DNA from: Acanthaster planci
Lineage: Eukaryota > Echinodermata > Asteroidea > Valvatida > Acanthasteridae
Length of the DNA: 62,000 nt
Reading direction: 5' to 3'
Assembly (NCBI RefSeq): GCF_001949145.1
Contig: NW_019091358.1
Coordinates: 3,569,654-3,631,653 of the forward strand
Positions within the stretch are counted from its first letter, which is position 1. Each line of letters starts with the position of its first letter. The translations under genes were made by a program, and so were the position numbers. Positions 45,828 through 59,000 of this stretch are shown here, piece by piece. Under the pieces are notes generated by a model. That model saw nothing but the letters and a program-made list of their open reading frames with translations, had not been told where the DNA came from and ran no database searches.

Positions 45828-45909
45828 CTGCACCACAAAATGACGAGAGCCACGTCACTCTTGGCACACCAAAAGTGTCTGTCCCATTTGTCAACACTTT
45901 GTGGTGCAG
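45828..45909. repeat. stem-loop, 12-bp perfect arms
   Basis: CTGCACCACAAA (45828-45839) is the exact complement of TTTGTGGTGCAG (45898-45909) across a 58-nt loop; a few more pairs (ATGAC/GTCA) form inside with offset. It could be a small inverted-repeat element. Confidence 0.6.
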
Positions 45910-46931
45910 TCAGTGACTAGGTACCATGTTCACAGGATAGATATGCACTTAATTTTTGGCACAGTCAATGAACAAAATTGAGAGGAGTGGTTTAAAAATT
46001 TGCTGAAGACTACTGTCAGCTATCTCATGAAGACACTCCATGAAGACAGAATTTGATTTAGGCCAACATAATTATTTGAAAAATTAAACCAAATGATTAT
46101 TAGGCCTAATCTGCTGTTGAAAGTAATAATTTTGCATTTGGACATAATGCATTGAGGACAAATCCAGAAAAGGTGAAAAAGTCACCACACCATCATCAAA
46201 TAAAGAAAAAAAGTACACCTGGTCAGGTCAAAACCTCAAAAGGCAGTTGGAACTGTTTTTAGAGCCGTGGCTTTTGAGCATTTGACCGCAGCAGACGGAA
46301 ACAGCATTCATCAAGTCTGTTCCGCACTGCTTCAAAGACATTACAGACATTCAGAAACATGAAAAAAATGCCCTTTAAAAATTGGATTGACCTCTTGAAA
46401 GTCAAGCATCGGGTTTGTTGTATTTTTGATAATTTGAATCCAAATTATTGGCCCATTTACTTGTGCACTATGAATCCAAGGTAATTACACATACTCTCTC
46501 TATATATCAGTCTTTGTCAAACATTTTAAAATCCCGTTGTTTTTTTCTCTTGAATTTGGGGAAGAGAGATAGATAAATATATATCTGCAGTAATAAATCA
46601 AGATTTTGTTGTTTCTGTAAGCATTCCTAGAGTGACTAGCAATGGAACATGTTTAAAATATGGCCAGCAACAGTCAAGGGTCACCCACAAGGTACCTGCA
46701 GGCCCACACGCTTGTAATGTAAGGTGTATGTAATATTGCCTCTTTGAGGAGGAGAATGGTGGTGTTTGTGGTCAAATCTAACAAATCGGCTGCAAAGCAC
46801 CGTCAAGGTTGGATCCAAAAACCAAATTTTGGGAGGTGCTCAAAACATTTGGAAATTTGTCCATAGCTGTAATCTTTTTATAGCAGTGAAGCTAATTTTT
46901 TGGACTTTACATGCTTCCGGGAGGACTAGTG

Positions 46932-47520
46932 NNNNNNNNNNNNNNNNNNNNNNNNNNNNNNNNNNNNNNNNNNNNNNNNNNNNNNNNNNNNNNNNNNNNN
47001 NNNNNNNNNNNNNNNNNNNNNNNNNNNNNNNNNNNNNNNNNNNNNNNNNNNNNNNNNNNNNNNNNNNNNNNNNNNNNNNNNNNNNNNNNNNNNNNNNNNN
47101 NNNNNNNNNNNNNNNNNNNNNNNNNNNNNNNNNNNNNNNNNNNNNNNNNNNNNNNNNNNNNNNNNNNNNNNNNNNNNNNNNNNNNNNNNNNNNNNNNNNN
47201 NNNNNNNNNNNNNNNNNNNNNNNNNNNNNNNNNNNNNNNNNNNNNNNNNNNNNNNNNNNNNNNNNNNNNNNNNNNNNNNNNNNNNNNNNNNNNNNNNNNN
47301 NNNNNNNNNNNNNNNNNNNNNNNNNNNNNNNNNNNNNNNNNNNNNNNNNNNNNNNNNNNNNNNNNNNNNNNNNNNNNNNNNNNNNNNNNNNNNNNNNNNN
47401 NNNNNNNNNNNNNNNNNNNNNNNNNNNNNNNNNNNNNNNNNNNNNNNNNNNNNNNNNNNNNNNNNNNNNNNNNNNNNNNNNNNNNNNNNNNNNNNNNNNN
47501 NNNNNNNNNNNNNNNNNNNN
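46932..47520. other. assembly gap (589 N)
   Basis: A run of undetermined bases. An exon could be hidden here. Open frames reported across the gap are artefacts. Confidence 0.99.
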
Positions 47521-49169
47521 CCCAAAGCTGCCTTTCCCGTATAATTTTTAAAAAAATTGTCCGGGGTTGGAGGGGTAGTATTGTCCTTTGGTGCCCTACC
47601 TCCCAGGATCCACCCTTAGTCACCAGGGCCACTTTTCAGTTAAAAGGCCTTAATAATCTTGCACATTTCCATTTATTCATTCTTGTCTTGCATAATGTCC
47701 GGTTGCGTCAGAATGCAAAACTGAATGATGCCTGAAACAAAGAGCTCATCAGTCCAAACTCTCTTATGCAAAGTAAAACAACTTCACTGGGGATCAACTG
47801 GCCTCAAGACTTACCGGCGTGATCTCATGAAAACTTGAAAAGTCTTGATCAAATTTAACCCCCAAGAATCTGAGTGCATTCACGAGTTTACCCACGGAAC
47901 ACTTGATCGTTGGCTGTCATAATAAGCTGGATGTTATTAACATTACAGCAGCCACTGCCACAATCACAATTTATGTTGGTGACGGGTGAAAATATCAGTT
48001 CAAGTCGATCAAATTTTCCATATCAGAGCGTAATGTCTCATCACATTGGAGGCATCGAAACCAATTCTGTTCAGTCAGACCCCCTGCCACTCACAGAGCG
48101 GACAATCATTTCAAATTGCTACTGGTCTGCCAATAAATACTGCCCATGCTGATCACCTCGATAAATTAAATTGCCACCTGAAAACCCACCCATAGTGCCT
48201 TGGATAATTGCCAGAGAAAAGCCTGCAATAATTTACATGTAACTCAAAGAATGACACCTGACACGGAGACCAGACACCGATCAGCAGTTAGTGGAAGTGA
48301 CTCAGTGGAGAGCACAGCCCTACTGGCATGCTTTAACTCAATTTGTAGGTGTAACACATCTTACACTCTCAATTTCCTTCAGCAGTTCACCATGATATAT
48401 CTGTCCCAGCAACTTATTGTCATATTGTCAATTTAAGGCAGCAGCTTGTGTTTGGGGTCCTATATTGGTCAGTCAGTTGATGGCCCATGCATGTCATTTA
48501 CGGCAGTTTCCAGGATGTAAGTTTATCTCTTTGCAGCCCTCTAGTGTTGAACACACTATCACTGTAAATGTACATACGCTGCTCAGAACTGTGAATAACT
48601 GTCTGATGGGCTTGGTCACGGTACCCACTTACATGTAGATGCTTAAACTGACCAGCCTTACTTGCCCAATCAGCATTGTCTCCTTCACAGTTATAATTAT
48701 GAATTTCAATTACAGTTGTTATTATTCACTTGATCACTTTATCAGCTCTTGGGCATTCTGGTTTGAGGAGATGAGAGCATAAGAACTTCATTGATCTTGT
48801 TGATGAAAGAAAACCTAATGTCCTTAAAAATCATGGCATTTGTTGACCAAGGTAGCAAGTGGTGGGTAGGCCTATCATTTCTGTTTTGCTTGATATTCAC
48901 ATCATTTTTCGAATTGATACTTTATGAAACGTAGGGAAGGATAATTTTGTGGACTTTGCAAAATGTACAGAAATTCACAATCATATGAGAAATCCCTTTC
49001 ACCTTCAAATAGCCTCAGTATGAAGTTTAGACATGCAGCTTTTGTAAAGGGTAGACCTCATTCATGTTCATTAATGGCTTATGCAATTTCCTTCATTCTG
49101 GGAAACTCCCTTGTCGTAATCCCCTGTCATAAATCTTATCGTAAGTGAGGATTTTCTACCTGACTGTTC

Positions 49170-49400
49170 CATGACAGCAGCCCTGGTGTTCATTGTTTTC
49201 CCCCATGTAATCCAGGAACATTTCATCAAGCAAGAGAGTCCAGGGTCTAGTCTTTTATAAATCAAGTCCAGATATTCCGGAGGATAATCTGCCCCTGGAT
49301 GTGGGGGCAGATAGTGTTTGACGGCCACAGGTTGTTTTTCCCCCAGCGCTATAATCTCGGATCAGACAGGGAGATCAGGTTGGGGGGAACATTTAGTTTG
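49170..49400. promoter_or_regulatory. possible intronic enhancer, weak
   Basis: A GC-balanced block with a Sox-like CATTGTTTT and a GGATAATC homeodomain-like core stands out from AT-rich flanks. Composition and motif impression only. Confidence 0.18.
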
Positions 49401-50166
49401 TTGCAGTCCTGCTTGTTATGGCCATGAACCCTGCGGTATGGGTTCATTTCCCTCTCAGTTCAACCGGGAGCTTGTGCCCCAGAGTAATATGGCGTCCAGA
49501 GTTTGAAGCCATTACTGTGTACTTGGCAACGTGCACACATGCAGGTGGTATATGTGCGCGTAGCATTCCTCTTCGAACCAATAGAGTGTTGTGACTTTAT
49601 AGTGAAGTGTGCGCACCCAAGCTTAAGGCAGGGTGCCCGTGTAAATGTGGTGCCACCACACGAATGATATTTCTTCGGATCAGTCTACAGTATGTGTCAG
49701 TATTTGATGTTAGTTAAGGCTGCAACGAAATGCACACACGTATCTTTCCGGAGTTTAAGATTACTCCACTGAAAGTCAGCCACTAGTCATCATGAAGCTG
49801 GTCACAAATTACAGGGGATTATATCAGCATTGACAAAGGAATGCCTTGTCAGAGTTCATGGGAATAGCTTGTGTCTTGAGACTGGATGACTTGTGTGTGA
49901 TTTGCGAGGACTTGACTGAATGGAGCTTTCTTCACATGTAGGGCCCATTCCTAGCACGCATCAAGATCTTCACCCAAACTGAAATCAGCTTCTGTAGATT
50001 TGCATTTGTCCTATTGTTTGTTGCTATTCTGACTTGTCTTTGTAACAAGAAAGCCTTTGACTTTTTTAAATCGCTACTAAAAATAAGAAGAGTTCCAACC
50101 TGAAACTTCTAGTAAATATACATCATGTTTTGTGTGAAAATGGAGCTTTCTCAGTAAATTAATTAA

Positions 50167-50311
50167 TGAATTAATGCAGATTACCTGCCAAACATATAAG
50201 TAATAGTTTGAAATCATTTCTGGTGATATTTCCATGTCAAATAACAAAGGTTAGATGTAACAGGGACACGGAAATGTCACACTTTTGGACCCCTAATATG
50301 TGGAATTACCC
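50167..50311. mobile_element. truncated second copy of the 12525-12768 MITE
   Basis: From TGAATTAATGCAG to GGAATTACCC this stretch aligns closely with 12623-12768, including ATGTAACAGGGACAC and TGTCACACTTTTGGACCCCT. The left half and left inverted repeat are missing. A second copy confirms that the 12.5-kb structure is a dispersed repeat. Confidence 0.85.
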
Positions 50312-52191
50312 GTAACACAGTAGTAATCTTAGGGTATGGTGTTTTACAGTACATCCAAAGTTTCATCCTTGATTAATTTTGTCATTTTATAACCATGTCC
50401 ATGAAGGTAGGAAATGCCATGCTCAAGACTTATAGAGTCATAGTCAGTCTAGAGTATTACCACATATGGGCATAGTGACCTTTCTCTACTGATACAGCAA
50501 TCATTGTCCAAATTCAACTTTAAATATGTCAAGTTGGCAATGACAAATTTTAAATCCCATCAGTATCCGCATGTTTTAGACCTTCAAGTTTATATCTGTA
50601 GTCATGTTTTGCACAGCCAATCAATTTTTTGCAACTGAAATTTGTCATTAGTGCTTTTGTTCCACATGCTACAACGTATATAAGAAAAGCACCCTGCAAC
50701 ATGGAAACACCCATACAATCAATTGCAGGCTGCTAGAACAAGCCTTGTAATTGGTCAGATTGCGTGAAATTTGTGACGTAATAGGCTATCCAAATATGGT
50801 AATACTCCAGACTGACAGTTCAGTGTAACCTACTTTGCATTAAATAATTAATTATTCACTAGTAATGGTGGTAAAACTATTCTGATTGGCCAAAAGTAGC
50901 AGTAAGTCATTTGCACGTTCTGTCTGAACTTTATTTTACCTTATTCTTTCTCAGTTGAACTGACAGTGTGACTGTAACTCACTGATCTAAAAGTTTGACC
51001 TGTATGCAGAAGATAATATTTTTGTGGTTCTGTGTGTGCGAACATGTTTGTTGATTTTACAGGTCATTGTTGCTGCAGTAGCTTCTGTGCGTGTGGTACT
51101 GTTTAAAGCAAATTAATCTTCAGGCAAGCAGGCAAAAAGCCACCCAATGACAATTTAATGTGTTTTACCTAGCGGGAGGGTTGTTTGTCTCTGAAGTAGA
51201 CAGCACTGGCTCCGTTTGAAAAAAAAATCTTATAAGTGGTGATGAATTTCCTGACATTACGTCCTCTGAGTTTCAGCATTTTGTCCCTCTACAAAACTGT
51301 GGTCAAGTTTATGTGCATAGACGGTACAATTAACCGCTAAGTCATAACACTGTGTCAGAGCTAAACAGGTTGGCTGTATTTATTCCAGAAAGGGCAGTAC
51401 ACAAACTGCTGTGAAAATAAAAGTTTTTCTCTTTCATGTCATAAATTGTCTGCTGGATAAACTTTCCAGTGGATGATTGCATTTGACAGGATACATGTAG
51501 GTGCACGGAGGTGACCAATTTGGCCAAATATAAAATTGAGAGGGGATCGAAGGATTCAAAATTTTCCAGCACTGGCCACAAATAAAGGTCAGGGCCAGGA
51601 AATGGAATTTTGAAATAGATCAAAAGCGGGTGAGTCAGGAGTTTCCTTGGTTTGTTCAAGGAGGGACAAGGAAATATAAAGAGCAAGGAGAGAGTCCGTT
51701 TAATGAAAAACATCCCACGCTGGGTCAGCCGGGATTGAAATATTAGAATTGGAAGATTAGAGATGACGCCGCGCTAAAGCTCCAGTCTGGACTTTGTGTG
51801 GGGTAAAGAAAATGTCAACTCTCACATCCAAAGTAAAGTTTTGAAACCTCTTTCTTAAACAATACAGCTGCATCATCGCCAAAGCTGAGTTAGGTGGAAA
51901 TGCTGTATTAAGAGGTTCATTTTGTGTGGCAAGTTAAATACGAGTACCTGTACAGTTTGTCTATTTGAGGCTATTATGATACATTTAAACATTTTCTCAA
52001 GATGAATTGCAGTAAGTTTTGGTGAACTAGACTTTTATGCAGATCTGCAAGTTTAAATTTTGAATGCATGGAAGTCGTATGGTATCTACAATTTGTTCTT
52101 GCCACTAATGGAATTTGACATACATGTACATGAATTTGGTGGAAAGATCAGAATGCAAAATCATATAGTTTGTAGAACATGAAATGCTTTG

Positions 52192-52233
52192 AACAGGTGA
52201 TGGTTTACATGTAACAGGTGATGGTTTACATGT
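52192..52233 (+). repeat. tandem duplication, 21 bp x 2
   Basis: The 21-bp word starting AACAGGTGATGGTTTACATG is repeated head to tail without mismatch. Each copy contains a CAGGTG E-box. Confidence 0.88.
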
Positions 52234-55200
52234 AACATATGACTCATGCGTAAAAGGATTTTCCCCGAAAGTGCAACTACCCTCGCCATGTTGAGCTTGT
52301 CACCATGTCTGTGCCCATCCCACCACACACACACATTTATTCTTTTGAAATTGTTATTAACCGCAGAGAGTGAATTTCATCAGAGTTAATTTTGCATTGG
52401 AAAGTTTGGGGGGTTAAATTAAGAGCTAGCCTCTTGCAGAAGCACGTTTGTCCACATGCCTACATGGCCCCCACCCCAACTCTGGCAGCGAGCATGTGTA
52501 TGTGTTGGAATAAATGACTCCAGAGACAGAAAAGGGGGTCAGCTAATTATAAACAAAGCCAGTTCACAAGTATAGGAGGAATTGTCGGGGCCCCTGCAAT
52601 GAATGGGTTAGCAGAAGGATGAATGGGTGCAAATGATGCCGGGGAGGGATAGAGGGGGTCCACCGTGGGACTCAAGGGAGCCAAATGTCAGTTTGCCACA
52701 GAAAAAGCAAGAAATGTGTTTCCAACTGAGCCATTGACCTAAACCTTGTTAATTGATTTGGGAGGGGGGTCTGTGACAGCCACAAGTTTATCTTTCACTC
52801 TCTTTTCTGTTGTTGCTGTGTAGTATGGTTTAAACTATACTATTTTCGTGGTTTTTTTTCACATACATGTTTACTGTAGAGTGAAATAAATTACTGTAGG
52901 AAAGTTTTTATGGGGGATAGTGATGTTCAGGTGAAGTATGACTGTACATATAAAAAGTACCAATCCATGGCATGTTCATTTTGGAACAAACAAAGCTACT
53001 GTCACTTTCACAGTCAAACAAATACATGCACGTCCCCCTCATGTACAAATGGATATTACTCAAGTGTGTGGTTTTATATACTGTAATGCATGACTTTTGT
53101 ATGTAACCTGTTTGGCATATACTGGTTTGTATACATTAGCTGTTATGCAAGCATAGTCTGTTTAGCCATTAGTGCCTGGTATTTAGCCTAAAGGCTAAAG
53201 TAGCCTGCAGAAATTGAAGTCCATTTTTGATGCACACTGGTTTTCAGATGGACATCAAAAGAGTTGAGTTTCTGTTAGTTCCCTCCTTGTTCAGGCAAGT
53301 GATATGGGTGTGATTACAATGATGGATTAACTGTGCTAAGTTTGAGAGGTTCAGTGGCCTTGTGTGACCAGAATTAAGTGTGACATATGGAGGGTGTGAA
53401 AGATTATATCCTTTGCTTAAAGTAGGTGGGTCTGGTTCCCCCAAGTACCTAGCTGCCTCCCCCCCTTCCACTGGCTTCCGAAGAGGTCTATTATTCATCC
53501 AGGTTTTTGCAAGATTTTTTGCTGCTGAAGTGGGTTGGGCTGGAGGTTGATATGTGGAGGGAAACAGCCAGAATGGAGACAAATTAGCTGTTTTTGTGAA
53601 GCTAGGATGGCTTTGATTAAGTACATAGCGATTAAATACTTTTGTCCAGCTGTATGTGCATGAGCACAGATAACAGCAAGACTATTTAAACAATAGTAAA
53701 ATTTTCGAAACCTGTTGCCATTCCAACCCCAATGTAATTAGTGCCAATTGTTTTCATGTAAGCCCAAAAGCTAAAAGCAATCTCATTTATTATAGCAGTC
53801 TGAATTGGGACCTGATATAATCCCACGCACTCCACCCTCACCGGTTATGTTTGAGGAAATTTTTAAGAGGTGGCTTGAGAATTTCTCCTGGAGATTAGAC
53901 ATATTTTTTGGTTCCTGGACATTTTTGGTAGAAAGTCAGACAGGAAGAATGTGTAGCCTATAAGCCATTTACCCCCATCTGTTTTTGTATCAGACAGACG
54001 TAAACTTGGTGACATCTTCTGGAGGAAGTCAGACCAATCTTGGCTCCGCCTACTTTTAAAAAGGCCCACCTTCTTTCCATTCTTGGTTTTGTGGCTGCCT
54101 TATGGGTTCTGAGTCTGCGCGTCTGCTTTCCGATCTATTCTGGAAATTATTTCTCACTTTTGGCCCTGCTGGAATGGTGGAGTGGGAAAAGGCTGATTGG
54201 AGTGGAGAAAAATGGGAAAGGTGGCCAGAATGCCAAATGTTTCCCATTAGCTGGCTGGTACTTTGTTCCTGGTAACCGATGCCTTTTTTCCGGGGCTTAA
54301 TATTTGCTTTGATTGCAAGCAAGCTCAAGGAGATTAAGTAATTTCCTGCAGCATTATGTGAAATTCTCTAAGCACTTCAGATAAACGTAGGTAGACCACG
54401 TGGGTGCCTGGTGCCTTGGAATTGTAAAAAGTGTTCGATACCACCCAGTACGTAATATCTTTGCAGTATGTAAGCAGAAGATTCAAAACCAAACACGCCA
54501 CAATGTTTGTGAAATGTGCTAGTTATGATATCTCTTGGTGAAAGTAATAGAATAGTATAGAAGTCATAACTTCTCCAGCATGCAGATGGTAGGTGCTCTT
54601 CAACCAGTGGGGAGTTGTAACTTGCCCAAGTGCATGCATTCTCAAAGTTAATATGGACCTGTGGGTGTGGTGCCATCGTAGTAACGGCACCTCTTCAGAT
54701 TGTTTGTACAGATATCACAATCGCATTGGTAAATACATGTAAATCCTTTCATGTTACATGAAAAGTAAATGTAGTTGGGGTTTTTATTAGGAAACTTATG
54801 ATGCATAAAAACACTGCCCCTCATTAATGAAACTTTATGTCAACAGGATTTGTAGACTGGGTTACGGGAGAGGCACATACTCCTGTGTCACCTTTGTAAC
54901 TTGGCCACTCCTTGCAATAATCACCTTACGGTACTTTCCCAAGGTGCACTCTCCATCTTTAGCAAGCTTGAGAGGGCTAGATGGGTCCCAAGATGCACTT
55001 GATGCTGGGCCTATATGAGACGTGTTGAAGGAAACGAGGTACGGCTGAGGCGGTTGTTGAGAATTTCCGCCCATGGTTCACATTGGGCTCTGCAGTGCAG
55101 TTTCCTGATGAACAGAGACACCTTTGGTCCAGGGCTCACATAACAGCAGTCTCGGCAGTCCATTCTTGCACATGCGTGAGTGAGAGTATTGGGGGAAACG

Positions 55201-58200
55201 GCACGTGCATGTGTATTGGGCAATGGTAGACTTACATGTGTATGACTAGTCACAGGTGTCCTCGCATTTTGGTACATCTTTACTGACCTTGCAAATTTTA
55301 ATGCTTCCTGGCCATGAGACCTGTGCACGGCATGGTCACTGTCAACTTTATTGAGATTGATTTGGAGAATTACATTGACCCTTAATTACTTGCTTCCTCG
55401 TCATTCGTTACAGCATATTGTGAATGTGTGTACCTGGAGGAGCTAAATTCATGCTTACAGTATACACATACCACAAAGATACACCCATAAGCTCAGTTGA
55501 AGGTTTCCACCTTTTAGACATCAAACTATAGCCAGAATAGAGGTACGGTAGTACTAACTTTTTCCAGGTAATTAAAGTCATTTCTTGTAATTGTTTAACA
55601 AGCTGGGTGTCTAGTTTTTGATGTTCATTATTTATTTGTCAATTGAAAATGTAGCCAGTCAGCAACTGTGTGATATATATCTGCCTGTTTAACCTTCAAG
55701 TGTTTGCCAAGTATGCACCAAAGAATAATCCATATGATGAAAAGCATTTAAAAGACTTCGTGCACAATACATATGTACCGTATATGTACCTGGCAGTAGT
55801 GTACTCGCAGTTTGCAATAAATCATACAGTATCTGCAGCAGTGTAGACTTAGGATAAAGCAAGGAGTTGACAGACACGGAACCCTTGTCTGTTTTGGCCT
55901 GACAAATACAGCCCTTGCGTGAGCACAACACAACGTATGGTACATGCACAATGTACGCAACGTCCAGAAAATCCCACATGTTGCCTTGCCACTACTTAAT
56001 GGAGAATTCGGGTTGTGATGAAAGGTTTTGATCACGGTTTACATAAGATGTGTGAAATATGTGAGCTTGTGTATTTTTGGAGCAGTTTTTTGGCTGTGCG
56101 GAGTTAATGAACAAAGACGAGGCGGGAGAGATTGGACAAAGTTTTGTGCAGTTTTTATGGGAAGTGTTGTTTTTCTTTCAAAAGCTAAACATTGAACAGG
56201 GAAAGGGTTATCAAAATCTCCAGTGAAAAGATAGCATTTTGTCTGTGTAATTTGCTTCCCCCCTGCATCAGTTATGGCTGTAGTCATGTAGAGCCACATT
56301 CTGTAGAATATTTGATCACCAAAAAACCAACAACATTTCAATGGCATCTCTTCCAATCAGTAATATCATACTGGTAGTTGAAAACATGCTTGAAATCCCC
56401 TTTAAGAAATGCCTTTTTTAGATTGAACGAGCACACCATGAATCTTTGGCCTATTCCCACTCTAAGGTAAACTGTAAATTTATTAACAAAATGGCCCAAC
56501 CATGACATCAATAACTCTGAGAGTTACTACAGGATAATCAGCAAAGCGCATTACTCAGCGACACCATTTGCTTATATGTCTGGCACCACAACCTAGACTC
56601 CATTCGTCATGTGCCACACCAACTGCTGGGAACCAGATTGTGAAATCCGGTTTAGGCCTTTAAAAAAAAAAACTTTTGACATATTTTTCAAGATTTACTC
56701 TTTCCAATAAGTTTCTTGAGGGCCAAGTTAATAGTCCCAGTAGATGAGCACCTCTCATCTATGCCAAACTTCAAACATCTGAAGTTGGGAAATTCACGAT
56801 TAGAAAAAAAATGGATGGAACTGTTTCCAGTTCAGCTGTGGATGATTTGAAGTGTGAGGTGTTTTAACCTGGTGATTGATGTCCAAGTTCCCAGTTCCAA
56901 GACAGATGTGTGAAAAGGAAGGGCCCTCGGACCCTCAGGAAAACAATTTGCAGCAGTTAATCTTGAGGTGACTCCCCACAGGAGGGACAGTTGGCCATAA
57001 TAATGGGAGAACCACACACCCTGAATATTTGCTGTAGGTTTTATTGCTCCCCAGTAGGAGACATGCAGCTTTATGGGACATCCGGACTCTTGCCATTGAT
57101 CATAATAAAGCCAGTTAGTTGCCTACTGACCTAGTTCTGAGGCAAAACGTTACTCCTCTACTGCCTCTGTGTAGTGTTGCCTTGTTTAATAGTGTATGCC
57201 ACTTGACACAAACATGCAAAAACTGTGGAATATTTGCAGAGATTACTTTGAAGTCATGAAAATATTATGTGGAGCAAAAGGTGTGGTTTCCACAGGTTTC
57301 ACTAAAACAGGATGGTACATGTAGCCTATAGAGGCCTTGCGTAGTGTGTAGTAGTCATCTTGCATGGCGGTTCTTTTGTTTCAAAGGGAATCCTCCATTG
57401 TACATACCCAGTGGAACAAAGCACTGGTCTGCAACATGCCAACTGGGCAAACCCTCTATAGAAGAATTCAGAGGCCTTGGTTTGGTTAGACCATCATTGG
57501 CCATTATCTGTGGCCCCCTTTGATGGCCATATCAAGTATTTTGTGGAAGTCTTACAAACCAAACCCAACACAATACTTTCCACACGAAGGGGAGCCATCC
57601 TGAATCCTTCCTACAGCAGTCATGCTTCACTCTTCTCTTTTTCCTTTTTTTTTACGGTAGAACAGCCATATTCTCCATCACATCAAATGCTATTTTTCGT
57701 TTTTGATATCTTTTGGAGAGCTGGTACACTTTGACAGATTTTGTCTAAAAAAAACTTGTGGCATGCAGTATGATGATGGAATAGTCATGCCAGACTAGCC
57801 CATGTAAACCGAGATAAAACTGTAGTTTCTCAATTGAGTAACTTAATAATTTTTGGGTATTTTCAGCAGCTCACTTGGTAGGAAGAGACGCTCAGCAAAC
57901 CACTGGCAAGTCTGTCTGCCTCTTTTCGAACCATTTCAGGATTCTAGCCACATTCACAGGAAAGTGTGGTGGGCACGATTCAGTCGCATTCCAGCACCTC
58001 CTTGCACACATTTGACATATTGTGCGCCCCAAGATGAAGACATCTGCTGAGTGACGCTCGGATGTGACCCCCTTCTTATATACTTCAACGCATACGTACC
58101 CAATGAGGTGAAAATAACTGCAACATGTGTTGTTGGAGCCGCAGCCATGACATTCAGGAGAAAAAAAACTTGCACCAATGTCTGACCGCTTTTTTGTATG

Positions 58201-58659
58201 TGTGTGCGGTTTATTTGTCTGTCACCATGCAAATGTCAGACACAGTCTGCGATCCCTACAGTTACTGTTTTTGTTTTGATTTCAAGTGCTTCTTTAGCTT
58301 GATGTGAGTTCGTTTTGGATTTTGCTGCCTGTCTAAGACTGCACTTTGAACTGTGCTGTAAACAGCAAGAAGAAGTGTCAGTTCTTTAGGGGAAAGGTAA
58401 GGTAATTGACTAATTTTCATACAGTTCACAGGAAAAATGGCAAAGGCCAGGAACAAACTTTTGCTACCAGCCTGGAGGTGCTAATAACCAACAGTACAAT
58501 GACTGTCTGGTACCCTCTATCCCCAAGGGCCAAATCCCTGAACGCATTTCCCGTCCTTTGATATATCTCTTCTGCCCGGCACTTTACACCTGTTATCTCG
58601 TTTCCGCCAATTTTCACCGCAGCGTCACCTGAGAGAAATTGCAATATGCCTGCCTCCGT

Positions 58660-59000
58660 TCTGTCTTGAAATCAGTTTTTCCCCTTTAAACTGCTCCTGC
58701 CAACTGGACAAAAATTTCCAAATCTGGAGGAGGGGGTGTGTATGGCCCGCACCAAGCTTCGTTGGGACTTGCATAATCACTGGGGGATTGTAGTCCTAAT
58801 AGAATCCAAACGTGCCGAGAGATATGCGAGACGCTTGTTTCCTTCAATGTCTACCGCTTGGGTAAATAGATTTCATGGCAGATAGGTTTGGTCTATGGTC
58901 CCCCTCCCCCCATTGGCCATGTGATTGGTCTTGACTGATTGATTGATCGATTGATGTACCAAATTCCCTGGAGAGGGAAGGTTGTTCCCAGTGACTGCAT
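58660..59000. promoter_or_regulatory. possible intronic enhancer with Pbx/Hox-like run, weak
   Basis: A GC-balanced block ends in TGATTGATTGATCGATTGAT (58936-58955), which contains overlapping TGATTGAT Pbx-Hox consensus sites and the palindrome ATCGAT. It may equally be a simple repeat. Confidence 0.22.

Larger units (their letters stand above)
31034..46931 (+). other. Wnt intron 2, part before the assembly gap
   Basis: The region begins with GTAAGT. I found no segment encoding the expected next Wnt block (RETAF, then a W-x-GC motif) in the open frames. It holds scattered short repeats, poly-C runs (for example about 32107, 34782, 38461), a tRNA-like SINE fragment near 40.8 kb and a few enhancer-like stretches, listed separately. 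The remainder is featureless AT-rich sequence. Confidence 0.6.

Noticed and set aside
46766-47735. Open frames of 199-274 codons on both strands
   Set aside because: They are open only because they cross the 589-N assembly gap.
51342-51713. 123-codon minus-strand open frame
   Set aside because: No motif, low-complexity hydrophobic composition, no splice or promoter context.
53244-53582. 112-codon minus-strand open frame
   Set aside because: Proline- and threonine-rich but unlike any family I know; likely chance in GC-balanced intron.
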